DNA of 14,063 nt, from positions 1-14,063 of the forward strand of contig MNXO01000072.1 of NCBI GenBank assembly GCA_001872995.1. The letters are read 5' to 3'. The DNA is from Bacteroidetes bacterium CG2_30_32_10 (GTDB lineage Bacteria; Bacteroidota; Bacteroidia; Bacteroidales; CG2-30-32-10). The translations under genes were made by a program, and so were the position numbers. Position 1 is the stretch's first letter. Each line of letters opens with the position of its first letter. The notes beneath the pieces were generated by a model. It saw only the letters and a program-made list of their open reading frames with translations, was not told the DNA's origin and searched no databases. Shown here one piece after another: positions 1 to 7,500 of this stretch.

Positions 1-75
1 GTATGTTACGATTGCAATCTATCATTTATTATAAAATAAACTAATATATATTATAGTTTTAGATAATAAATATTA

Positions 76-83
76 TACTTTTG
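76..83 (+). promoter_or_regulatory. Candidate Bacteroidota -7 promoter element upstream of the crp-like gene
   Basis: The sequence TACTTTTG matches the Bacteroidota sigma consensus TAnnTTTG exactly. It lies 72 bases before the start codon at 156, so transcription would begin near position 90 and leave a leader of about 65 bases. A TTTG-like -33 element at the usual 19-base spacing is not evident; only a T-run at 57-60 is close. In such AT-rich DNA a chance match is possible. Confidence 0.4.
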
Positions 84-155
84 CTAAAAAAATAGCTATT
101 ATTTTTTTTAATAGAATTTATTATTATTAATTCAAGTGATTTAACACTACAGAAT

Positions 156-854
156 ATGTACTCTGATTTATTAGCTAATCTTGATAATAGCTCTAACCTA
201 GTTAAATTGTTCAGTGAACAATTTTTAAATGCAGAAGAAATAGAACTTATAGAAAAGCACTCACCGAAACTAATCTTTAATAAAGGAGAATCATTAATAA
301 AACAAGGATCTCAATCAACCCATGTTGCTTTTCTGACAAAAGGAATAATAAAGCATACCTATCAAAGAGAAAACCACAAAAATTTAATTTTAGCCATCGC
401 AAGTGCTCCCAGCTTAATAGGAGGTGCCAATATGTTTAATGATGGGAAAAATATATTTTCAGTAATCGCTGTTGATGAGTGTGAAGCATTCTTAATTGAT
501 ATACATATATTAAAGCAATTGTTGATGCATAATAGCAAGTTGTCGCTTCAACTTTTTGATATCGTATCGGAAATGTCGAAAGGCAGTATCATTAATTTTA
601 TCAACTTAGCCCATAAGCATGTAAATGGAAAGGTGGCTGATATTCTGCTTTACCTTTCCGAATCAGTTTATAAATCGCAGACTTTTATTTTGTCGCTAAC
701 TCGCAAGGAATTATCTGAATTTGCAGGGATTTCTGAAGTTAATTTTATTTCTACCCTTAAAAAGTTTGAAAAAGAAGGCATTGTTATTGCTAATGGCAAA
801 GTAATCGAAATTATTAAAAAAGAACAATTGAAATTGATTAGTAAATTGGGGTAA
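156..854 (+). CDS. Crp/Fnr-family transcriptional regulator
   Basis: This is a 232-residue regulator with the two-domain layout and length normal for the Crp/Fnr family. Residues about 15-125 form a cyclic-nucleotide-binding-like beta-roll (for example the segment around FNKGESLIKQGS, 41-52). A long dimerisation helix follows, and a winged helix-turn-helix lies at about 180-220 (LTRKELSEFAGIS, then TLKKFEKEGIV). No N-terminal cysteine cluster of the Fnr iron-sulfur type is visible, and the ligand cannot be read from the sequence. It binds DNA in the cytoplasm. It is transcribed in the same direction as the operon starting at 1191 but is separated from it by a 336-base gap with a hairpin terminator, so it is probably its own unit. 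Whether it controls the downstream operon is unknown. The ATG at 156 gives the full N-terminal helix expected for the family and no Shine-Dalgarno sequence precedes it. Confidence 0.88.
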   Translation: MYSDLLANLDNSSNLVKLFSEQFLNAEEIELIEKHSPKLIFNKGESLIKQGSQSTHVAFLTKGIIKHTYQRENHKNLILAIASAPSLIGGANMFNDGKNIFSVIAVDECEAFLIDIHILKQLLMHNSKLSLQLFDIVSEMSKGSIINFINLAHKHVNGKVADILLYLSESVYKSQTFILSLTRKELSEFAGISEVNFISTLKKFEKEGIVIANGKVIEIIKKEQLKLISKLG

Positions 855-947
855 ATTGATGAAATTAAGATTGTCTTATACTGAAATAGCTTGACACAAA
901 AACGAGTAAAATGTGAAAAAAGAAACAGATAAAGAGAATAAACTCTT

Positions 948-981
948 AAAGCCTAAAAACAATCCAGCTTTTTTAGGCTTT
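948..981 (+). terminator. Hairpin terminator downstream of the crp-like gene
   Basis: The left arm AAAGCCTAAAAA (948-959) pairs perfectly over 12 bases with TTTTTAGGCTTT (970-981), with a 10-base loop. The right arm is T-rich and is followed by an AT-rich stretch, as in intrinsic terminators. It lies 94 bases after the regulator stop codon. The A/T-rich arms mean it could work in either direction. Confidence 0.6.
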
Positions 982-1148
982 TATATAATTGTTCATTGCT
1001 TTTATTCATTGCATTTTTCCAAAATACTTTAAGTGTTTATACCTATTTTTTCATCAAATTTACCTTATAGATAGCCATTTACATAACAAATAGATAATTT
1101 TATAACTCTTTCATAAAATTTTGTAAGGAGCATTGTTTTTACTTGTTG

Positions 1149-1156
1149 TAATATTG
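1149..1156 (+). promoter_or_regulatory. Weak candidate -7 promoter element of the operon
   Basis: TAATATTG differs from TAnnTTTG by one base and lies 34 bases upstream of the ATG at 1191, a sensible distance. No TTTG is found at the usual 19-base spacing; the nearest are TTTG at 1120-1123 (too far) and ATTG at 1132-1135 (too near). It is the best candidate in the gap, but weak. Confidence 0.28.
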
Positions 1157-1190
1157 CATCGTAATTATTATCGTTTAAAAATCAACGAAG

Positions 1191-1451
1191 ATGAAAATTA
1201 AAAAAAACATAGCCATCAGCGATTCGGGGTTTATATTTAATCCCTCTACTGGAGAATCTTTTACAGTCAATCCTATTGGAGTAGAAATTATTACATTGCT
1301 CAAGGAAGACAAAGTAAAAGAAGATATAAAAAAACAAATTCTCGATAAATATCAAACCGAGGACATAGTGTTTGAAAAAGATTATTACGATTTTGTAGGT
1401 ATGTTAAATCACTATCATTTAGCTGAAACAAATGAAGAAGAAGAAAGTTAA
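1191..1451 (+). CDS. PqqD-like small protein (RRE-type winged helix)
   Basis: This 86-residue protein has the PqqD-like pattern: two short beta strands with a conserved-looking turn (SGFIFNPSTGESFTVNPIG, residues 12-30), then a helix with a hydrophobic core (VEIITLLKED, 31-40), a helix resembling the usual 'eeI...l...y' segment (VKEDIKKQILDKY, 42-54), and a last helix (YYDFVGMLNHYHL, 65-77). In known systems this fold binds a leader peptide or presents a peptide to a modifying enzyme; here the partner is unknown. The C-terminus is acidic (four Glu then Ser), but this run is encoded by the 20 bases that overlap the next gene, where the other frame reads four Lys. The tail may therefore be a by-product of the overlap. 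The overlap implies translational coupling with the ATP-grasp gene. No obvious precursor peptide gene lies next to it. Confidence 0.72.
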   Translation: MKIKKNIAISDSGFIFNPSTGESFTVNPIGVEIITLLKEDKVKEDIKKQILDKYQTEDIVFEKDYYDFVGMLNHYHLAETNEEEES

Positions 1452-2478
1452 TATTGCAGTAACAGGGCTTAATGCAACAGACAACCCGGGTCCTGGAGTT
1501 CCAGTGATAAGGGCTTTGCACGATTCCGAATTTTTTGATGTGCGTATTATTGGTCTCTCCTACGAATCGCTGGAGCCAGGTATTTATATGCACGATTTGG
1601 TTGATAAAACCTATCAAATTCCCTATCCTTCTGCTGGTAAAGAAAGCCTGCTTCAACGTTTGGAATATATCAATGGTATTGAAAAAATAGATGTATTAAT
1701 CCCTAATTTTGATGCAGAGTTATATTCCTTTATGAAGCTCGAAAACGAACTAAAGTATATGGGAATACATACTTTTTTGCCCACCTTTGACCAGTTTGAG
1801 GAACGACATAAGATAAACCTATCGGAATTTGGCAAGAAATATAAAATAAAAGTTCCTTTTGCAAAGGCAATCAATAGTATTCATGAAATATACAGCCTTA
1901 CGCCAGAATTCACTTATCCTGTGGTTGTAAAAGGAAAGTATTACGATGCTTACATCGCTTATAATCCCGAACAAGTGCTTACTCATTTTAATAAGATTGC
2001 TTCAAAATGGGGAACGCCAATTATTATTCAACAATTTATTTACGGTTCCGAATACAATGTCATTGCTTTGGGCGATGGCAAAGGAAATACGATTGGAGCA
2101 GTTCCTATGCGTAAACAATTTATTACCGACAAAGGAAAAGCTTGGGCAGGCATTGCCATTGACGAGAAAGAATTATTAAAAATGACCACCCGCCTTATTA
2201 AAAACACCAAATGGCGTGGAGGTATGGAACTGGAATTGATGAAAACCCAAGAAAATGAATATTATCTCTTAGAAATCAATCCACGAATACCTGCTTGGGT
2301 ATATTTGGCAGTTGGTGCCGGACAAAATCTGCCCGAAGCACTTGTTAAATTGGCACTTGGTATAGAGGTAGAGCCTTACACTACCTTTAATGTAGGCAAA
2401 ATGTTTATTCGCTATTCCTACGATTTGATTGTGGACTTAAGCGAATTTGAACAAATTTCAACTTATGGTGAATTATAA
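1432..2478 (+). CDS. ATP-grasp ligase, CarB/PylC-like
   Basis: The 348-residue product has an N-terminal Rossmann-like pre-ATP-grasp domain with a glycine-rich start (VTGLNATDNPGPG, residues 10-22) like that of carbamoyl-phosphate-synthase-type enzymes. The ATP-grasp fold follows: VVVKG (164-168) for nucleotide binding, QQFIYGSEYNV (200-210), and the metal-binding acidic pair E268 in MELEL and E281/N283 in LEINPR (280-285). Such enzymes activate a carboxylate or bicarbonate as an acyl phosphate and join it to an amine or another nucleophile. The substrates cannot be read here. With a PqqD-like protein upstream and an amino-acid decarboxylase downstream, an amino-acid or peptide ligase is the simplest reading. 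The ATG at 1432 places the Rossmann motif at the usual distance from the N-terminus and overlaps the upstream gene by 20 bases. The catalytic motifs look complete. Confidence 0.85.
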   Translation: MKKKKVNIAVTGLNATDNPGPGVPVIRALHDSEFFDVRIIGLSYESLEPGIYMHDLVDKTYQIPYPSAGKESLLQRLEYINGIEKIDVLIPNFDAELYSFMKLENELKYMGIHTFLPTFDQFEERHKINLSEFGKKYKIKVPFAKAINSIHEIYSLTPEFTYPVVVKGKYYDAYIAYNPEQVLTHFNKIASKWGTPIIIQQFIYGSEYNVIALGDGKGNTIGAVPMRKQFITDKGKAWAGIAIDEKELLKMTTRLIKNTKWRGGMELELMKTQENEYYLLEINPRIPAWVYLAVGAGQNLPEALVKLALGIEVEPYTTFNVGKMFIRYSYDLIVDLSEFEQISTYGEL

Positions 2479-2490
2479 AAAATAGAAACT

Positions 2491-3861
2491 ATGAAACATA
2501 CAGAAAAATTAAGATACGAACGTCCTTTAATTAAAAAATTAGAGACTGGAGTCCCCAATAAATTTGGAATGAGAACCGAATACACCCCCATGACCCATAT
2601 TGATGGTGTTGCGGTGAAAGACCTTATCAAAAACTATGGCAGTCCATTGTTTGTGATGTCTGAAAAGACCATTAGAAACAATATTTAAAATGCCAAAAGA
2701 GCTTTTAGCACCCGTTACCCCAAAGTGCAGTTTGCATGGTCTTATAAAACAAATTATTTAAATGCGGTTTGTAATATTTTTCATCAAGAAGGTAGCTGGG
2801 CAGAAGTAGTTTCTGGTTTTGAATATGACAAAGCCATTGATAATGGTGTGGCTGGAAGTAAAATTATCTTTAATGGACCTAACAAATCTGAAGAAGATTT
2901 GAAAAAAGCCATTAAAAATGATTCTTTAATTCATATTGACCATTTAGAAGAACTTTATTCTCTTATTTTTCTTGCCGAAGAGCTAAAGAAAAGACCCAAA
3001 GTTGCCATTAGAGTAAATATGGATACAGGTATCTACCCCATGTGGGATCGTTTTGGCTTCAATTATGAGAATGGACAAGCTTGGGATGCCTTAAATAAAA
3101 TAATGATTTCAAAAAAGCTCGATTTGGTTGGCTTGCATTGCCATATTGGCACATTTATGCTAAGCCCCAATGCTTATGCAATTGCTGCATTTAAATTAAC
3201 TGATTTAGCAATAAATATAGAAAAAAAGTATAGCCATTATATTAAATATATTGATTTGGGAGGTGGCTTTGCTTCAAAAAATACTTTAAAAGGCTCGTTT
3301 TTGCCTGGTATAGATACCAATCCTTCTATTGATGAGTATGCAGAAGTAATTTCGTCTGCCTTAATAAATTCAGCATTAAATCCCGAACACTTACCCACGC
3401 TTATTCTCGAATCAGGCAGAGCATTAATTGATGATGCTGGTTATTTGTTGGGTTCGGTGATAGCAAACAAACGACTATCGGCTGGGAAAAGAGCTACCAT
3501 TCTCGATTTTGGTGTTAATTTATTATTTACTTCATTTTGGTACGAACACAAAATTACACCTGCACAAGAGTTCACGCATTATTCAGAAGATACGGTGTTG
3601 TATGGTCCTTTGTGTATGAATATTGATGTTATTAGAGAGAACATCAATTTACCTCTTCTAAACAAAGGAGACCAAGTAGTTGCTCATTGCGTTGGGGCTT
3701 ATAATGTTACTCAATGGATGCAATTTATTACCCTTCGCCCTAAAATTGTATTAATTGATTTAGACGAAAAGGTACATATTATTAAAGACAATGAAACCAA
3801 TCAAACCATGGTTTCACTCGAAAAATTACCAGAACATTTAAAAAAGATTGATTTAAAATAA
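2491..3861 (+). pseudogene. PLP-dependent decarboxylase (LysA/DAP decarboxylase-like), interrupted by an in-frame TAA
   Basis: One reading frame encodes a fold-type III (alanine-racemase-like barrel) decarboxylase of about 455 residues but contains a TAA at 2686-2688 (codon 66). Ignoring that stop, the motifs run in order: the PLP Schiff-base lysine in FAWSYKTN (K86, codon at 2746-2748), HCHIGT (216-221), the phosphate-binding GGGF (257-260), ESGRAL (307-312), the catalytic-type Cys in GPLCMNID (Cys375) and GAYN (402-405). The N-terminal 65 residues also fit, including the 'YGSPLFVMSE' strand typical of the family. The downstream part has no good restart: GTG at 2725 would remove the first barrel segment. 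Its spacing is 12 bases after the ATP-grasp gene. The enzyme would remove a carboxyl group from an amino acid or a ligated product; the substrate is unknown. The frame is intact apart from the single stop, so the lesion is recent, an error in the sequence, or recoded. Confidence 0.85.
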
Positions 3862-3872
3862 GACAAATTCCG

Positions 3873-3924
3873 CTGAACGAAGCGAAGTGTATGAAGTAAA
3901 TTGTTGTATCTTCGCTGCGTTCAG
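3873..3924. repeat. Intercistronic inverted repeat (15-base arms)
   Basis: CTGAACGAAGCGAAG (3873-3887) pairs with CTTCGCTGCGTTCAG (3910-3924) with one mismatch (A3880 opposite G3917) and a 22-base loop. It fills most of the 94-base gap between the decarboxylase and transporter-peptidase genes, the only sizeable gap in the operon. It is clearly richer in G+C than its surroundings. No T-run follows, so it is more likely an mRNA-stabilising or mobile REP/MITE-like hairpin than an intrinsic terminator. Confidence 0.7.
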
Positions 3925-3955
3925 AACTACAAGCAATACATAAAATGAATTAACA

Positions 3956-6148
3956 ATGAAGAGGTACCAGCAGTTATTTATAAACAGCACCTTAAACAGT
4001 TATTCAACGGTGTTTTTCTCAAACAACAAGTTGTTTGCGGTGCTAATTCTATTGGTTACTTTAATTGACATTAGTGCTGGACTAAGCGGGCTGATTGCGG
4101 TTGTTTTTACCAATTTAATTGCCTACTGGATGGGATATAATGAAACTTCCATCAGCAAAGGTAGCTATGCTTTTAATAGTTTATTGGTTGGCTTAGGCTT
4201 AGGCGTTACCTATGAGTTTACGTTGGCTTTTGGCATTTTGCTGCTCTTATCTGCCATATTTACCTTCTTTTTAACCATTACCCTTGATGGGATTATAGGA
4301 AAATATGCACTACCTTTTCTTAGCTTGCCTTTTCTACTTGCTATTTGGTTGTTTTTTATTGCAACAGAACATTTTAGTTCACTTCACCTTAGTGAGCAGG
4401 GAATATATATATACAACGAAATTTTTAACATTGGGGGAATGGCATTAGTTAATAAATATGAACAATTAAATACCTTACAAATTCCAATTTCGTTGGTTAT
4501 TTATTTTAAATCGCTGGGAGCTATATTCTTTCAATATACACTCTTCGCTGGTATTATTATTGCTTTGGGTTTGTTAATCTATTCAAGAATTGCTTTTTCT
4601 CTTTCTTTGCTTGGGTTTTATACGGCTTATTTGTTTAATATATTCATTGGCGTTAATTTGAATGAATACGATTATAGTTTTATTGGTTTTAACTTCATTT
4701 TAACAGCAATCGCCATTGGAGGTTTTTTTATTGTTCCATCAAAAGCCTCCTATTTTTGGGTAATACTTTTGGTTCCGCTTATTGCCATTGTTACTGCCGG
4801 TTCTAATAGGGTATTTATCACCTATCACTTAGCCATATACTCATTGCCATTCAATGTTATTGTATTGTTATTCTTATATATATTGAAATTTAGGACAAAA
4901 AACACACTTCGAATTGAAGAAGTTTTCATTCAGCATTATTCACCTGAAAAAAACCTTTATTTGCACCAGAATAGTAAGAACCGATTTAGAAACTCTTACT
5001 ATTTTCCTGTATCGCTCCCTTTTTGGGGTAATTGGAATATCACTCAAGGACATAGTGGCAGTATTACGCATCAAGCCGAATGGAAACACGCTTGGGATTT
5101 TGAAATTAAAGACGAAACAAACAAAACATACTATAATGCGGGCGTAAACAATGAAGATTTTTATAGTTTTAACAAACCTATTATTGCTCCTGCCGAAGGC
5201 ATTGTTGAAGAAGTGGTTAATTCTATTGAAGACAACAAAATCGGCGATGTTAACCTAAACGAAAATTGGGGTAACACCATTATCATCAAACATACTGCTT
5301 TGCTATATAGCAAATTGAGCCATTTAAAAAAAGACAGTATCAAAGTGAACAAAGGTGATTATGTGAAAAAAGGTGAAATTATTGCTGCTTGTGGTAACAC
5401 TGGTCGTTCCCCTGAACCGCATTTGCATTTTCAATTTCAAGCTACTCCGCATATTGGCTCTACAACCATTGAATTTCCTCTATGTTATTACATCTCTTCT
5501 ATAGGAAATGAATATAAATTTAAACAGTTTGCCATACCTAAGGAAGGAGAAACCATTGCCAATATTGAAAAAAATACCTTGTTAAGCAAAGCATTTCATT
5601 TTATTCCTGGACAGAAAATAAATTTTATTGTCAGAGACTTCAACACCAAAGCAAAAGAAGAAGTAGGGTGGGAAGTTTTTACCGATTATTATAACAATTC
5701 CTACATTCAATGCAATAAAACCAAATCAAAAGCCTATTTTGTAAACGATGGGACTGTCTTTTATTTTAAACATTTTGAAGGAAATAAAAAATCTTTGTTG
5801 TTTTACTTCTACTTAGCTTCTTATAAAATGTTGCTTGGATTTTATAAAAACCTTGCTATCAAAGACCAATTTCCCGTTAATCAAATGAACAATAAACTAT
5901 TATTGCTCTTACAAGATTTTATCGCTCCCTTCTATATATTTATGAAGACAGACTTTAATAGCTCCCATCAAAAGATAGACGATACGCTTAATACCAACTA
6001 TATAAAATTTAAAAGCAATGCAGAATATAGAGTTTTTAATAGTTTAAGAAAAAAAACCAGCTTTAGTTTGAGCATCAAAAGCAATTGTTTATTTACTTTA
6101 ATCATAAAAGACAACAATAAAATAGTAGAAGCCACATGTATAGATTGA
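3956..6148 (+). CDS. Urea-transporter-like membrane domain fused to M23 metallopeptidase
   Basis: The 730-residue protein starts with a multi-helix hydrophobic half (residues about 25-312). Its repeated pattern resembles urea transporters (UT/SLC14 family): LSGLIAVVFTNLIAYWMG followed by a segment ending YAFNSLLVGLGLG (43-60, 71-83), with a second related half at about 190-290. A soluble region follows with an M23 (lysostaphin/LytM-type) peptidase domain at about 355-515. Likely zinc ligands are H372 and D381 (in HAWDF) and the PHLHF motif (H489, H491), with H456 in KLSHL as the other active-site His. The first His-Asp pair is spaced as in the variant M23 subgroup, not the classical HxxxD. 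Residues 525-730 are an extension I do not recognise. The peptidase should face the periplasm, acting on peptidoglycan or a peptide. The stop overlaps the next gene by 13 bases. Confidence 0.8.
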   Translation: MKRYQQLFINSTLNSYSTVFFSNNKLFAVLILLVTLIDISAGLSGLIAVVFTNLIAYWMGYNETSISKGSYAFNSLLVGLGLGVTYEFTLAFGILLLLSAIFTFFLTITLDGIIGKYALPFLSLPFLLAIWLFFIATEHFSSLHLSEQGIYIYNEIFNIGGMALVNKYEQLNTLQIPISLVIYFKSLGAIFFQYTLFAGIIIALGLLIYSRIAFSLSLLGFYTAYLFNIFIGVNLNEYDYSFIGFNFILTAIAIGGFFIVPSKASYFWVILLVPLIAIVTAGSNRVFITYHLAIYSLPFNVIVLLFLYILKFRTKNTLRIEEVFIQHYSPEKNLYLHQNSKNRFRNSYYFPVSLPFWGNWNITQGHSGSITHQAEWKHAWDFEIKDETNKTYYNAGVNNEDFYSFNKPIIAPAEGIVEEVVNSIEDNKIGDVNLNENWGNTIIIKHTALLYSKLSHLKKDSIKVNKGDYVKKGEIIAACGNTGRSPEPHLHFQFQATPHIGSTTIEFPLCYYISSIGNEYKFKQFAIPKEGETIANIEKNTLLSKAFHFIPGQKINFIVRDFNTKAKEEVGWEVFTDYYNNSYIQCNKTKSKAYFVNDGTVFYFKHFEGNKKSLLFYFYLASYKMLLGFYKNLAIKDQFPVNQMNNKLLLLLQDFIAPFYIFMKTDFNSSHQKIDDTLNTNYIKFKSNAEYRVFNSLRKKTSFSLSIKSNCLFTLIIKDNNKIVEATCID

Positions 6149-7500
6149 TATTGCTCATCATCGCATTCGTCATAATCTCTAAATATTCTTATGCTGAACA
6201 GGATAGTTTGGATTTTAAAACGGTGGACTACAAAACTTATGGTTATTATGTAAATCAAAATTGGGATAGTTTGATTTATATAGGTAACAAAGCAATTGCT
6301 CAAAATATTGATTATTATTACTTACGCGTAAGGATTGGTGTTGCTTATTTTTCAATTTAAAAATTCATGAAAGCACTTATTCATTTTGAACATGCATTAA
6401 AATTTGATTCTCAAAGCGAATTTGCTATGGAATATCTCTATTATAGTTACATTTATTCGGGTAGAGAGACGGAGGCACAACTATTATCGAAAAAAATGAG
6501 CGATACGCTTAAATCAAAAATTAAAATACCTAAAAATACTATTGTTTCAGGAGTATATGCTGAAGGAGGTTATATCATTAGCAACAATGAAAGCAAAAAT
6601 CAACAAATTGATTTTGATGGAATTGCCAATATATTCGGAGAAGCTGATTTAGCAAAAGACAAATATTTTTTTAATATTGGACTTCAACACCATATTGGTA
6701 AAAAGTTAAGCATTTATCAGTTCTATAACTATATGATTATCAATCAAACAAAAATTATGGAATCATTGAATACCATCCAACATCTTGATAACTACCAAAT
6801 TTTTCAACAAGAATATTATTTGAGTGCTGCTTGGTATATGAAAAACGGATTTAAACTTACTCCAGCTTTTCATTACAGCAATATGAAATCAAAAACAGAG
6901 AGTGTATCTTTCGATACTGTTAAAAATAATTATGTGGCTTCACTTTCATTATTAAAGCATTTTTCGAGTACCAATGTTTCTCTTTTTGCTACCTATTCAG
7001 ATTTTGACGAAAACCTACAAATACAAACAGGATTATTACTCACAATTTACCCATTTAGTAACCTAAAATTTTATTCTACTTCAGGAGTGGTTAGTAAAAA
7101 CGAATTTAGCAAACCTATTCTACCCGAAACAAAAAACAAAAAACAAAATAACACTAGTGAAATGTTTATTACCAGTGATTTTGTTTTTTATGAGCTTTTG
7201 GGTGTTAATTTATATAAGCAAAGCTGGTTCGAAGTATCCGCCACTTATGGAAATTTAAAAAATTACAACGAACTGAATGCGATGGTTATTTACAATACTT
7301 TCGATAACATCAACTATAAAATAGAAACTAAATTGTTTTTTCAACTAAATAAGCAATTAAGATTGTCGTTGAGCTATCAATACTTTGATTTTACTGGTAC
7401 TTATTCTAGTCAAAACAGTTTTTTGCCCGAAGATATTCAAACTTTAAAAACAAATTATCAAAATCATTTAATAACAGGAGGAATAAAATGGAACTTTTAA
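6136..7500 (+). pseudogene. Signal peptide + TPR + outer-membrane beta-barrel protein, interrupted by an in-frame TAA
   Basis: The frame encodes about 454 residues but has a TAA at 6358-6360 (codon 75). Before it lie a signal peptide (hydrophobic core LILLIIAFVII, likely cleavage after SYA at about residue 20) and the first helix of a TPR. After it the TPR continues directly (KALIHFEHALKFDS), then alternating amphipathic strands with many aromatic residues, ending in GGIKWNF with the terminal Phe expected of a BAM-inserted barrel. The layout resembles YaiO-like outer-membrane proteins. An ATG lies at 6367, only 6 bases after the stop, so reinitiation is possible, but that product would have no signal peptide and could not reach the outer membrane. 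It overlaps the preceding gene by 13 bases and the following gene by 13 bases. The barrel may be a pore or surface partner for the upstream transporter-peptidase; this is inference. Confidence 0.75.

Larger units (their letters stand above)
855..1190. other. 336-base intergenic region between regulator gene and biosynthetic-type operon
   Basis: No convincing gene is seen. The region holds the hairpin at 948-981, a short direct repeat TTCATTGC at 992-999 and 1005-1012 (13-base period), and a weak -7-like element at 1149-1156. The rest is AT-rich sequence without recognisable RNA structure. Confidence 0.6.

Noticed and set aside
1300..1874. Two open frames on the minus strand opposite the PqqD-like and ATP-grasp genes
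   Set aside because: They lie fully opposite well-supported genes and their translations resemble no family; their composition reflects the codons of the sense strand.
7476..7481. AGGAGG as a dedicated Shine-Dalgarno site
   Set aside because: These bases encode the conserved C-terminal Gly-Gly stretch of the barrel, and Shine-Dalgarno sites are rarely used in Bacteroidota; it may help coupling, but it is not evidence of a special site.
2491..7500. TAA reassigned to a sense codon in this organism
   Set aside because: Eleven clearly bounded genes include many that end in TAA at the expected family length, and long genes such as recQ contain no internal TAA. Only two internal TAA codons exist, so global reassignment does not fit.
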